From: Flavobacteriales bacterium
GTDB lineage: Bacteria > Bacteroidota > Bacteroidia > JANQJC01
DNA: 41,209 nucleotides
Reading direction: 5' to 3'
Assembly: GCA_028281825.1 (NCBI GenBank)
Contig: JANQJC010000075.1
Span: forward strand, 1-41,209
The translations under genes and the position numbers were made by a program. The notes beneath the pieces were generated by a model. The model was not told the DNA's origin, ran no database searches, and saw only the letters and a program-made list of their open reading frames with translations. Shown here one piece after another: positions 17,558-25,736 of the stretch; position 1 is the stretch's first letter; each line of letters opens with the position of its first letter.

Positions 17558-18721
17558 ATGTATCCAACTCTATATCACCTAATAAGCGACCTTTTTGGCA
17601 TTGAATTACCAGCACTCAAGATAGTTCAAAGCTTTGGCCTTATGGTGGCTCTGGCATTTTTGGCAGCTAGCTACACCCTGGTACTCGAACTCAAGAGAAA
17701 AGAAAGAGAAGGCTTATTGGGCACAATTACCCGCAAGGTATGGAAAGGCCCCGCTGGCATGCAGGAATATGTTGTTTCTGGTATCATTGGCTTTATCGTA
17801 GGCTACAAGGCAGTTGCCATGGCTATGAACTTCTCAGTAGTATCTGAAGACCCACAGAGCTTTATCCTTTCAATGGAGGGTAGTTTTTTGGGCGGTATAG
17901 TCTTTGGTATACTCTCCCTCGTTTGGACCTGGTATGAGGACCGCAGCAACCCATACAAAGAGAAAAAACTGATAGATGTTACCATGCACCCTTATCAGCA
18001 CGTGGGTACAATCACCATAATTGCAGCAGTAGCAGGTATATTGGGTGCCAAGGTATTCCATAACCTGGAGTATTGGGACGATTTCATGTCAGACCCATGG
18101 GGGCAATTGATGTCATTCAGTGGATTGACTTTTTATGGAGGTTTGATTGTTGCCGCAACCGTGATACTCATTTATGCCCGCAAAAACAATATCAAGATAC
18201 TCCACCTAATGGACTCTAATGCACCAGGCTTGGTATTGGCTTATGGTATCGGGCGCATAGGATGTCAGGTAGCTGGTGATGGCGACTGGGGCATCCCTAA
18301 CCACACTACTAAACCTGATTGGTTGAGTTGGCTACCTGAATGGGCTTGGAAATTCAGTTACCCACACAACGTTATCAATGAGGGGGTGCTTATCCCCGGC
18401 TGTGAAGGCAAATACTGCCGTATGCTGGCCGAACCAGCATGGCCTACCCCTATTTATGAAACATTGATGTGCTTTGCCATATTCGGGATACTATGGGCGC
18501 TGAGAAAAAGGATAAAAACCGCAGGTGTGATGTTCTGCTTGTACCTGATATTAACTGGCATAGAACGTTTCTTTATCGAGAAGATAAGAACCAATATACC
18601 TTACCACATCTTTGGCAGGGAAATCACCCAGGCTGAAATCATATCTGTGACAACCATACTAATTGGAATACTTGGCATCTGGTATCTAAGAAAATACGGC
18701 AAGAAATTGGCGGAGATTTAA
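17558..18721 (+). CDS. lgt: Prolipoprotein diacylglyceryl transferase (divergent Bacteroidota type)
   Basis: 387 residues, about seven membrane segments. Lgt moves diacylglycerol from phosphatidylglycerol to the lipobox cysteine of prolipoproteins, the first step in lipoprotein maturation in the inner membrane. Supporting motifs: FYGGLI (192-197), the signature-region segment GIGRIGCQVAGDGDWG (230-245; classical Lgt reads GRxGNFxNxE), WPTPIYE in place of HPTQLYE, and GIERFFIEKIRTN near the C-terminus. It is longer than E. coli Lgt (about 290 residues) because of an N-terminal extension and a loop around 245-290. Neighbours are unrelated. A Bacteroidota genome may carry more than one Lgt-like gene, so it could be a second copy. 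Confidence 0.85.
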   Translation: MYPTLYHLISDLFGIELPALKIVQSFGLMVALAFLAASYTLVLELKRKEREGLLGTITRKVWKGPAGMQEYVVSGIIGFIVGYKAVAMAMNFSVVSEDPQSFILSMEGSFLGGIVFGILSLVWTWYEDRSNPYKEKKLIDVTMHPYQHVGTITIIAAVAGILGAKVFHNLEYWDDFMSDPWGQLMSFSGLTFYGGLIVAATVILIYARKNNIKILHLMDSNAPGLVLAYGIGRIGCQVAGDGDWGIPNHTTKPDWLSWLPEWAWKFSYPHNVINEGVLIPGCEGKYCRMLAEPAWPTPIYETLMCFAIFGILWALRKRIKTAGVMFCLYLILTGIERFFIEKIRTNIPYHIFGREITQAEIISVTTILIGILGIWYLRKYGKKLAEI

Positions 18722-19142
18722 AATCGACCACACTTAAATAATGCAATAATCTTGTGTATGTCATATCGCCATGCACGCTGATGTCCAAGAAAAGTGCAAA
18801 CCGTGAACACCCTCGTTGCCTAGCGTATCACGCAATAACGGTTTCTACCTTATTAATGGCACTCCTGAAATAGTAGCAGCAAATATCCTGGCAGGGCGGA
18901 CCGAAAGATGGATTGCCTTCATCCCCACTCATTAACACTCCCTCCTACTCATTAAATACCAATCCATTCTAGTTATTGTTCCCCCCTCGAGGGGGAACCA
19001 AGCCCAGCTAGTTAATAAATACAGGAAAATGTGGGAGTGTAAAGAAAAGGAAGCCTTGACTTTTTGGTCAAGCAAAAAGTATTAAAGTAGATTCTTCGCT
19101 CCGCGCAGAATGACAAAACCCAAAGTCAATAAAGCTTTAAAA
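18722..19142. other. Convergent intergenic region with repeat fragments
   Basis: 421 nt between convergent lgt and the response regulator. I see no ORF or tRNA. It holds an inverted repeat GTTCCCCC/GGGGGAAC around TCGA (18978-18998), another CTTGAC/GTCAAG (19055-19072) followed by CAAAAAG, and the stretch AGATTCTTCGCTCCGCGCAG (19091-19110), which looks like a dispersed repeat. None has a convincing terminator T-run for the plus strand. Confidence 0.5.
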
Positions 19143-19796
19143 CTAAATTATACCCTGCCTACTGGCCTTTTGCACGGCCTCCATCTTGTTGTGCACCTGC
19201 ATCTTCTTGTAGATATTCTCAATGTGCTTGCGAACGGTAGATGGTGCGATAAAAAGGTTCTCCGCTATTTGTTGGTAATTAAGCCCACGGCTTACCTGCT
19301 CCAGTATCTCCACTTCTCGCTTAGAGAGCTGCACCACAGCCTCGTCAGTAGTGGCAGTGCCAGGTGCATCTGCCTTACGCATCAGGCTCAGCACCTTCAA
19401 AGCGATAGATGGCGTAACAGGAGCACCACCTTCCATGATATCTAATAAGCCACTATGTATCGCTTCAGGGCCTGTATCTTTCAACAGGTAACCATCAGCC
19501 CCTGCCTGTATAGCATTAATGATGTTCTGGTCATCATCAAACACGGTAAGCATCACTACCTTTATCTGTGGGTAACGCTGCTTCACTAGCTGGGTAGCTT
19601 TGATGCCATCCATGTCAGGCATCTGTATATCCATGAGTATGATATCCACATTATGGTCATTCCTCAACTGCTCCAAAATCAGCTTCCCATTATCTCCATG
19701 AAACTTCACTTGAAGGTCGTCATAAAACGATAATTTTTCGAGTATAGAGTTAAGAAGAAACGAATTGTCTTCGGCTATGGCTAGTTTTATTTTCAT
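19143..19796 (-). CDS. NarL/LuxR-family response regulator
   Basis: 217 residues. Receiver domain 1-125 with phospho-acceptor Asp56 (IILMDIQMPDMDG), acidic pair at E9/D10, switch Thr in VVMLTVFDDD and the Lys of GYLLKD. C-terminal LuxR-type HTH at about 150-215 (LSKREVEILEQVSRGLNYQQ, then STVRKHIENIYKKM). It is the cytoplasmic output partner of the kinase gene 48 nt upstream, with which it surely forms an operon. Targets are unknown; the nearest large gene in the same direction upstream is the fibre gene 21787-25527. Confidence 0.93.
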   Translation of the reverse strand: MKIKLAIAEDNSFLLNSILEKLSFYDDLQVKFHGDNGKLILEQLRNDHNVDIILMDIQMPDMDGIKATQLVKQRYPQIKVVMLTVFDDDQNIINAIQAGADGYLLKDTGPEAIHSGLLDIMEGGAPVTPSIALKVLSLMRKADAPGTATTDEAVVQLSKREVEILEQVSRGLNYQQIAENLFIAPSTVRKHIENIYKKMQVHNKMEAVQKASRQGII

Positions 19797-19844
19797 GTTG
19801 CTAAATTACTTTCATTCACCTTTTTCACCAATACGACTAATGCC

Positions 19845-21626
19845 TTATTTTTTAGGCATGCGGGCTATCACTTTAGTACCTTTCCCAGGCTCACTTTCCA
19901 CCTCTAGTGTGCCGTTAAACTCCTGCGCTCTGCGCCTCATATTACTCAATCCGTTACCTGTGTCTTTACTTAAAGCATCAAATCCAATTCCATTATCTAA
20001 AATATTGATTATCAACTCGTTATTTTCATAAAATTGAATAACTACCTCACTAGCTTCAGCATACTTAATAGTATTATTTAAGGCTTCCTGTATTATCCTG
20101 AATAGGTTAATACCTTGGGTGCCATTAAAGCGATAATCCTTATCCACGTTCACTACAAATTTCACGTTGGGCATAGTACCCGTTTCCCTGGCTTTTGTGA
20201 TAGCATTCAAGGTTCGTGATTGGATATCTTCAATCGTGATTCTCTCCTTGTTCATTGCCCAAATGGTATCCCTAAACTGTGCAATCGTATCTCGGGTAAA
20301 GTTGTTGATTTTCTCTATCCTTTCCCCCACATTTCTCTCCCCTTTTTTCAGCAAAAAATTCAGGTTATCCAATGATGAAATAATAAAGGTCAACTGCGAA
20401 CCGATGTTATCATGTAAGTCTCTTGATATACGTAACCTCTCCTCTTGCAACTCACTCACTAGTTGTATTTTGGCTATCTCATCTTTCAATCTATTCTCTT
20501 CCACCAGTCGGGCCTGCTTCATCCTTTGCTGCTGATATATAAACCAAGCCACCAGCAGAATAACAAAAAGGGATACTGCCAATCCAATTATCCATTCATT
20601 TCTCTTTTTGAGTTTTATGGCGTTCTCTGCCAATACAACTTCCTGTTGCGCTATTTCTTTCTCTTTCTTCTCCGTCTCATAGCGTATCTCCAACTCAGCA
20701 ATAGACTTGTTAGTCTCCGTATTCACCAGGCTATCGCTGTAATGGCTTGCCAGCTTGTAATACTTCAGTGCATTGCCCTGATCACCTACTACCTCATAGC
20801 TCTCCGAAATCTTCTGCGCAGCATATTGCATCAAATACAAGTACTGATGCTCCTTTGCCCTATCAAGTGCCACCTGATAACTCTCTATAGCTTTTTCATA
20901 ATCTCCCTTCTTGATGTAATAATCTCCGTAAAGCACATAGTTCTCAGTAATACCTACTTCATCCTTATTCCTCTGCCGAATCTCGGCAGTTCGCTCCAAA
21001 TAAGGCAAGGCACTATCTGGCTGGTTAGCCAATAGCAAGGCCTCAAAAATGTTATTCAATGAATAAGGTATCCCCAAGCTATCGCCAGACATCTCTATCA
21101 ACCTAAGGCCATTCTTGTAGTAATACAGGGCACTATCAATATCCCCTTTCATCTCATGCAGCACCCCAAAGTTGTTGTAATTTCGAGCCAATAGACTTTC
21201 ATTACCATAGGCTTTCACCAACACCAATCCATCCCGCATATATTCAAAAGCCTTATCCAAATCTCGGCGCTTCATCATGTAGCCTGTCTCACACTGCTGG
21301 TTGCCCATGTGGTCCCACATCTGCAACTCACCAAAAAGTTTGGTAGCCGTAATAGAGTACTCAGTGCTTTTATCGTAATTACCCATATAGTAATGAGCCA
21401 AGGTAAGCCTCGTATATAGGGTAGCCATCGCCTCTTTATCGCCATTGCTATCGGCAATAGCTAAATAGTGCTCAAAAGTTTGGGCAAGCTTTTTGGGATG
21501 AGCCACTATCTCCTCAAAACGGATATCAATAACAGAATCAATCTCCCGCCTCACATCCGCTTGGGCAAAAGCACCGCTGGAAACAATCAAAATAAGTATA
21601 CCACAAAACCAGCAAAGTCGGTTCAT
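19845..21626 (-). CDS. TPR-containing sensor histidine kinase (HisKA_3 type)
   Basis: 593 residues: signal peptide (MNRLCWFCGILILIVSSGAFAQ), periplasmic TPR repeats to about residue 320 (e.g. ALYYYKNGLRLIEMSGD, YEKAIESYQVALDRAKEH), a coiled coil, one membrane span at about 345-368 (IIGLAVSLFVILLVAWFIY), the dimerisation/phosphoacceptor segment ISRDLHDNIGSQLTF with His405, and an HATPase_c domain (ALNNTIKYA, NILDNGIGFD, GNGLSNMRRRAQEF). This architecture is common in Bacteroidota and pairs with NarL-type regulators, here the gene 48 nt downstream. The sensed signal is unknown. A -7-like TATCTTTC lies at 21659-21652 on the minus strand. Confidence 0.93.
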   Translation of the reverse strand: MNRLCWFCGILILIVSSGAFAQADVRREIDSVIDIRFEEIVAHPKKLAQTFEHYLAIADSNGDKEAMATLYTRLTLAHYYMGNYDKSTEYSITATKLFGELQMWDHMGNQQCETGYMMKRRDLDKAFEYMRDGLVLVKAYGNESLLARNYNNFGVLHEMKGDIDSALYYYKNGLRLIEMSGDSLGIPYSLNNIFEALLLANQPDSALPYLERTAEIRQRNKDEVGITENYVLYGDYYIKKGDYEKAIESYQVALDRAKEHQYLYLMQYAAQKISESYEVVGDQGNALKYYKLASHYSDSLVNTETNKSIAELEIRYETEKKEKEIAQQEVVLAENAIKLKKRNEWIIGLAVSLFVILLVAWFIYQQQRMKQARLVEENRLKDEIAKIQLVSELQEERLRISRDLHDNIGSQLTFIISSLDNLNFLLKKGERNVGERIEKINNFTRDTIAQFRDTIWAMNKERITIEDIQSRTLNAITKARETGTMPNVKFVVNVDKDYRFNGTQGINLFRIIQEALNNTIKYAEASEVVIQFYENNELIINILDNGIGFDALSKDTGNGLSNMRRRAQEFNGTLEVESEPGKGTKVIARMPKK

Positions 21627-21718
21627 CTTTCTCTCATAGGTTTAGGAACCCGAAAGATAAGAATAATGCTTTTTGTTCGCGGGCGCAGACCCGCGGCCTC
21701 AAACAGAATCGTCGTCAC

Positions 21719-21747
21719 AAAAAAGGGAAATCTCTCGGCTTCCCTTC
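21719..21747 (-). terminator. Intrinsic terminator of the composite fibre gene
   Basis: Read on the minus strand: stem AAGGGAA / TTCCCTT around a 10-nt loop, then a T-run, 40 nt past the stop of the 21787-25527 gene. Nearly the same sequence recurs at 25688-25716. It separates the fibre gene from the kinase operon. Confidence 0.8.
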
Positions 21748-21786
21748 TCTTATATTATATATACTGACTCCTAGCTACCTAATAAC

Positions 21787-24700
21787 TTATTGCCCCTCTA
21801 TAGCTTCCAATCTCCTGCGCAATTCCTCATTCTCCGCTCTCAACTCTTTTACAGCTTCAACCAACACAGGTATAAAGGTGGAGTAACTCAATCCATAATT
21901 ACCCTCTTTATCAATGCTAACGGCTTCAGGCACTATAGCTTCTACATCCTGTGCTATAAAACCCAATTGTTTCCTGTTATCAAATTTCTTTTCAGGAAAC
22001 TCCTTCAATTTCCAGTCGTAGCTCACACCCTGCAGTTGATTGATTTTATCTAGTGCACTGCCACCAATAGGCTGTATATTGGTTTTAAACTTCCTGTCAC
22101 TGGTGTTTACATAAGCTCCAATACCAGCCACAGAACCATTCACATGCAAATTATAAGATGCACTGGAGTAGCCGATACCCACGTTACCCGTTGAAGCATT
22201 TACAACCAACTCAGGGATACCATTATTGGTTTGCTTGATAATAAAGTCATCTGTGCTACCACCACTATTACTGTTATCCATCCCTACTTTCCATTGCTCT
22301 ACGCCACTTTCTTTAAATGAGATAGCTTTCTCCCTGGTATCAGTTCCGTCGATATTAATTATAGCGTGGTCTTGCCCTTGAAAGGTAGCCACATTATCAG
22401 AGGTACTATAAACCGCCAATCTGTTAATTGGTGTGCTAGTGCCAATACCCACATCTCCATCTTTCATAATCACCATAGCATCTGACCTACTTGAGGTGCC
22501 AGTTCCATTACCTACTACAAATAACCTATCACCTGTATCCCAATCAGAAGTATCATTAGGGGTGTAATCAGTATTGTAAGCACCAATAGCCACTTCTCCA
22601 TATGATTCTGCTGTAGTTACAAGCCCCAAAGCAGTTGAAAAATAACCTGAGGCAATTGTACTGGTTCCCATAGCAGTTGAGGCATGACCATTAGCATTCG
22701 TGAGGGAGCCAAGTGCGGTAGCATAATCACCACTTGCCTCTGTACTATATCCCATAGCAATTGAAGAACCACCACCAGCATCCGTTATGAGACCAAGTGC
22801 AGTAGCGTAATCACCACTTGCAATTGTATTGTAACCAAGAGCTACAGAAGCATAACCAGTAGCTTGTGAACTATTTCCCATAGCGAACGAGGCAAAATCT
22901 TTAGCCAAGGTATTAAAACCCATAGCTACTGAGTGTAAACCTATACTATCGTTGTCCCAATAACCGTCTGAACCTGCAATTTGACCAGCTCTAAACGCAC
23001 CCTTGGATGGATTAAAGAACATTCGCATACCGCTTCCACTAACCTTTACCGTATCACCACTTAGGTAGGTACCTGTAACTAAAAATCCATCTTCCCCGCC
23101 AATGTGAACAGCACCACTATCTGCAATTATCATTTTTCCTGCACCTGTTCCTCCACCATCATAAGCTTCATCAAGCGTACTTGCTCCACTAGCAGCAGGG
23201 GTTTGCCAACTTGCAACACCACTGGCATCACTGGTCAATACTTTACCATTTCCTTCATTACCGTCCTCTATCATTACCTCACCTACCACATGTAATTTAG
23301 CATCAGGTGCACTGGTACCTATACCTACATTCGCTGCATTTCCTAATACCACTGAACTATCCTGTGTAACAGTTGCATCTGAACCAATTGCTGTGGCATT
23401 TACCAGTGTTGCACTACCATCAGCACCACTACCTAAATAAGTATTTCCAGCCCCATTGGTATTGCTAATTCCTGCTTGATAACCTATTGCTGTGTTTTTG
23501 TAACCAACAGTATTATCAACCAAAGCTTTAGAGCCAACAGCAGTATTGTTTGTTGAATGCTCAGCAGAAGATGCTCCAGAACCATTTGAAAACAGAGCAC
23601 TATCACCTACAGCTACAAGATTACTTCTAGTGGTATTAGTATATAAAGCCCTTTGACCAATAGCCGTATTGGATGTTCCTGATGTATTGTTTCTAAGTGC
23701 CTCTTGTCCACTTGCCGTGTTTCTATGCCCAGTAGTGTTTGAGCGCAAAGCCTGATTACCCACTGCTGAGTTGTTAACTCCTGTCATATTTGAAAACAGA
23801 GTTTGAAATCCAATGGCTGAATTACCTGTTCCAATGGTGTTAGCCTCAAGTGTTTTATAGCCCACAGCAGTGTTGCCAGAACCCGTGGTATTGGCATAAA
23901 AGGATCTACTGCCAATAGCTACATTAAGCAAAGAACTAGTACTATTATATCCGGCAGAGTCGCCTATAAAAACATTATCGTTATTACTAAAGTTATCGTT
24001 ATAACCAGCACCAGCGCCGTAAAAAACAGATCTTCCAGTATTAATCACCTCAAGGCGACCATTGTTCATGGTAAAAAACTCTGTACCTCCCATATCAAAA
24101 CGTATAATATCCTCATCAGGGTTTTCTTCTGCTTGTATCTTGGTATCTTTATCTGCATCCATCACTATCGGTAAAGTATCATTTGAGCCTCCGCCAGCAT
24201 CCATCCAATCGGTACCAGTAACAGTTGAAGAAAGAACCTGACCTGAAGTACCTGTTTCATTATTGCTATCATATATAGCACCAGTAATTCTGGCATCACC
24301 TACCACATGCAGTTTTTGGTTGGGCGCACTGGTACCAATACCTATATTCGCGGCATTACCTAATACCACTGAGTTATCTTGTGTTACAAGAGCGTTTGAA
24401 CCTATTGCGGTAGCATTAACCAATGTTGCACTACCATCGGCACCTGTACCTATGTATGTATTTTGAGTTCCTGTCGTGTTGTCTCTTCCAGCCTCATAAC
24501 CTATAAATACGTTCTCATTGGTAGTAGTGTTAAATCCACTATTCCTGCCTATAAATACATTATTGTTACCTCCATTCAGGCTGAAACCTGAATTGGTTCC
24601 CAAGGCTACGTTATTCACACCACTTGTAGAATTGTAACCTGCATTCAAGCCTCCATAAAAGTTGTTACCACCTATCGTGTTGCCGTAACCAGCCTTATAA

Positions 24701-25527
24701 CCAAGGAACATATTGGCAACACCTGTGGTATTGTTGTAACCCGCCTGATAACCAATCATGCTGTTGTTGCTACCAGATGTCGTTCTCCATCCCGCTCGGT
24801 AGCCGATAAAATTATTGTTTACACCAGTAGTTAAATCTTGCCCTGATTGCCTACCTTGCATGATGTTTCTACTGCCATCCATCGCCAAAGCCCTGTCGCC
24901 GTCAAAAGTAATTTCACCACCAGTGCCAAGCTCAATATTTCCAATCACATGCAATTTAGCCTCGGGGCGGTCAGTGCCTATTCCAATATTAGTGCCATCA
25001 TTAAATAAAAGTGAACTTGCCTCCCAATCGCTGCCATTATGCCTGATGGTTTGACCATCTATTCCACTAAAAGGGATATCCCTGTATTGGTCTGCGTTTT
25101 CTACGTCTTTGGCCATGCCAGCCTTCTCAGCATAAAAAGCATAAGGCACGCTTAGTAGCTGGCTCACACCCATTTGCACAAAATGCCCGTTGTTCTCTGC
25201 ATCCAACTCTACTGCTATAAAATGGTCGGCCTCACCCCACTCCACACTATTAAATGAACCATCCACAACCTGCCCTTCACCTATCTTCAGGTTAATCAGG
25301 CCAAAAGCATTGGTAGTAGTAGTTTGCATTTCAGAATATACAGGGTTGTCTATATCCTGCTCACTTATTATATGCAACTTGAGGGTTACATCCTTGTTCA
25401 TTAATACGGCGCCATTCATATCGCGAACAGCACCTTGATAACTCATTTTCTTGGTGACTTGGGCATAACTCAATAATGAGCTACCAATAAGGCAAGACAA
25501 TACCAATAGAGACAACAGATTTCTCAT
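21787..25527 (-). CDS. Composite fibre/adhesin with beta-roll repeats and C-terminal S74 chaperone
   Basis: 1246 residues. Signal peptide MRNLLSLLVLSCLIGSSLLSYAQ; then an N-terminal beta-sandwich (about 24-135: KMSYQGAVRDMNGAVLMNKD ... VPYAFYAEKA) also found at 38721-39347. Next come two blocks of short repeats of the form GYxAGxxNTTGxxNxxxG (about 218-390 and 500-730), each ending in ADGSATLVNATAIGS and a GIGTSAPxxKLHVVG unit. A third block (about 890-1020) has YadA-head-like ALGxxTxASGxYATALG repeats. The S74 domain starts near 1138 (SDRKFKTNIQPIGG, LGFIAQDVEAIVPEAV) and ends in a coiled coil. A trimeric stalk with several beta-roll heads is inferred. It is flanked by a canonical promoter and a strong terminator, so it is transcribed alone. 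Confidence 0.9.
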   Translation of the reverse strand: MRNLLSLLVLSCLIGSSLLSYAQVTKKMSYQGAVRDMNGAVLMNKDVTLKLHIISEQDIDNPVYSEMQTTTTNAFGLINLKIGEGQVVDGSFNSVEWGEADHFIAVELDAENNGHFVQMGVSQLLSVPYAFYAEKAGMAKDVENADQYRDIPFSGIDGQTIRHNGSDWEASSLLFNDGTNIGIGTDRPEAKLHVIGNIELGTGGEITFDGDRALAMDGSRNIMQGRQSGQDLTTGVNNNFIGYRAGWRTTSGSNNSMIGYQAGYNNTTGVANMFLGYKAGYGNTIGGNNFYGGLNAGYNSTSGVNNVALGTNSGFSLNGGNNNVFIGRNSGFNTTTNENVFIGYEAGRDNTTGTQNTYIGTGADGSATLVNATAIGSNALVTQDNSVVLGNAANIGIGTSAPNQKLHVVGDARITGAIYDSNNETGTSGQVLSSTVTGTDWMDAGGGSNDTLPIVMDADKDTKIQAEENPDEDIIRFDMGGTEFFTMNNGRLEVINTGRSVFYGAGAGYNDNFSNNDNVFIGDSAGYNSTSSLLNVAIGSRSFYANTTGSGNTAVGYKTLEANTIGTGNSAIGFQTLFSNMTGVNNSAVGNQALRSNTTGHRNTASGQEALRNNTSGTSNTAIGQRALYTNTTRSNLVAVGDSALFSNGSGASSAEHSTNNTAVGSKALVDNTVGYKNTAIGYQAGISNTNGAGNTYLGSGADGSATLVNATAIGSDATVTQDSSVVLGNAANVGIGTSAPDAKLHVVGEVMIEDGNEGNGKVLTSDASGVASWQTPAASGASTLDEAYDGGGTGAGKMIIADSGAVHIGGEDGFLVTGTYLSGDTVKVSGSGMRMFFNPSKGAFRAGQIAGSDGYWDNDSIGLHSVAMGFNTLAKDFASFAMGNSSQATGYASVALGYNTIASGDYATALGLITDAGGGSSIAMGYSTEASGDYATALGSLTNANGHASTAMGTSTIASGYFSTALGLVTTAESYGEVAIGAYNTDYTPNDTSDWDTGDRLFVVGNGTGTSSRSDAMVIMKDGDVGIGTSTPINRLAVYSTSDNVATFQGQDHAIINIDGTDTREKAISFKESGVEQWKVGMDNSNSGGSTDDFIIKQTNNGIPELVVNASTGNVGIGYSSASYNLHVNGSVAGIGAYVNTSDRKFKTNIQPIGGSALDKINQLQGVSYDWKLKEFPEKKFDNRKQLGFIAQDVEAIVPEAVSIDKEGNYGLSYSTFIPVLVEAVKELRAENEELRRRLEAIEGQ

Positions 25528-25558
25528 CGTAGGAAAGGTTTGGTTAGTAAATCAATAC

Positions 25559-25589
25559 CAAAAATAAGTTAATCCAGCAGAAAGCCAAA
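25559..25589 (-). promoter_or_regulatory. Canonical Bacteroidota promoter of the composite fibre gene
   Basis: On the minus strand: TTTG (25589-25586), exactly 19 nt, then TATTTTTG (25566-25559), which is 31 nt before the ATG at 25527. This is the best full match to TTTG-N19-TAnnTTTG in the window. Confidence 0.75.
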
Positions 25590-25687
25590 CTACTTAGATA
25601 TTAATTCTTTCAACCCTTTCCTGAATATCCAAAGTATAACGATTAACATTACCTCCTTCCTGGGAATATGGATATGTGAGAGGGCAC

Positions 25688-25716
25688 AAAAAAGGGAAAC
25701 CTCTCAGCTTCCCTTC
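25688..25716 (-). terminator. Intrinsic terminator of the DEAD-box helicase gene
   Basis: Minus-strand stem AAGGGAA / TTCCCTT with a T-run, 21 nt past the helicase stop. The 29 nt differ from 21719-21747 only in the loop. Confidence 0.8.
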
Positions 25717-25736
25717 TCCTGTATCTTAGTAATGGA

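Noticed and set aside
19055-19080. CTTGAC/GTCAAG hairpin as terminator of lgt
   Set aside because: It is 330 nt from the lgt stop and has an A-run rather than a T-run on the plus strand; more likely part of a dispersed repeat, though it could weakly serve the other strand.
23400-24800. Regularly spaced short repeats that at first look like a CRISPR array
   Set aside because: The period follows codons of the GYxAGxxNTTG protein repeats; copies are degenerate and the frame stays open through the whole stretch.
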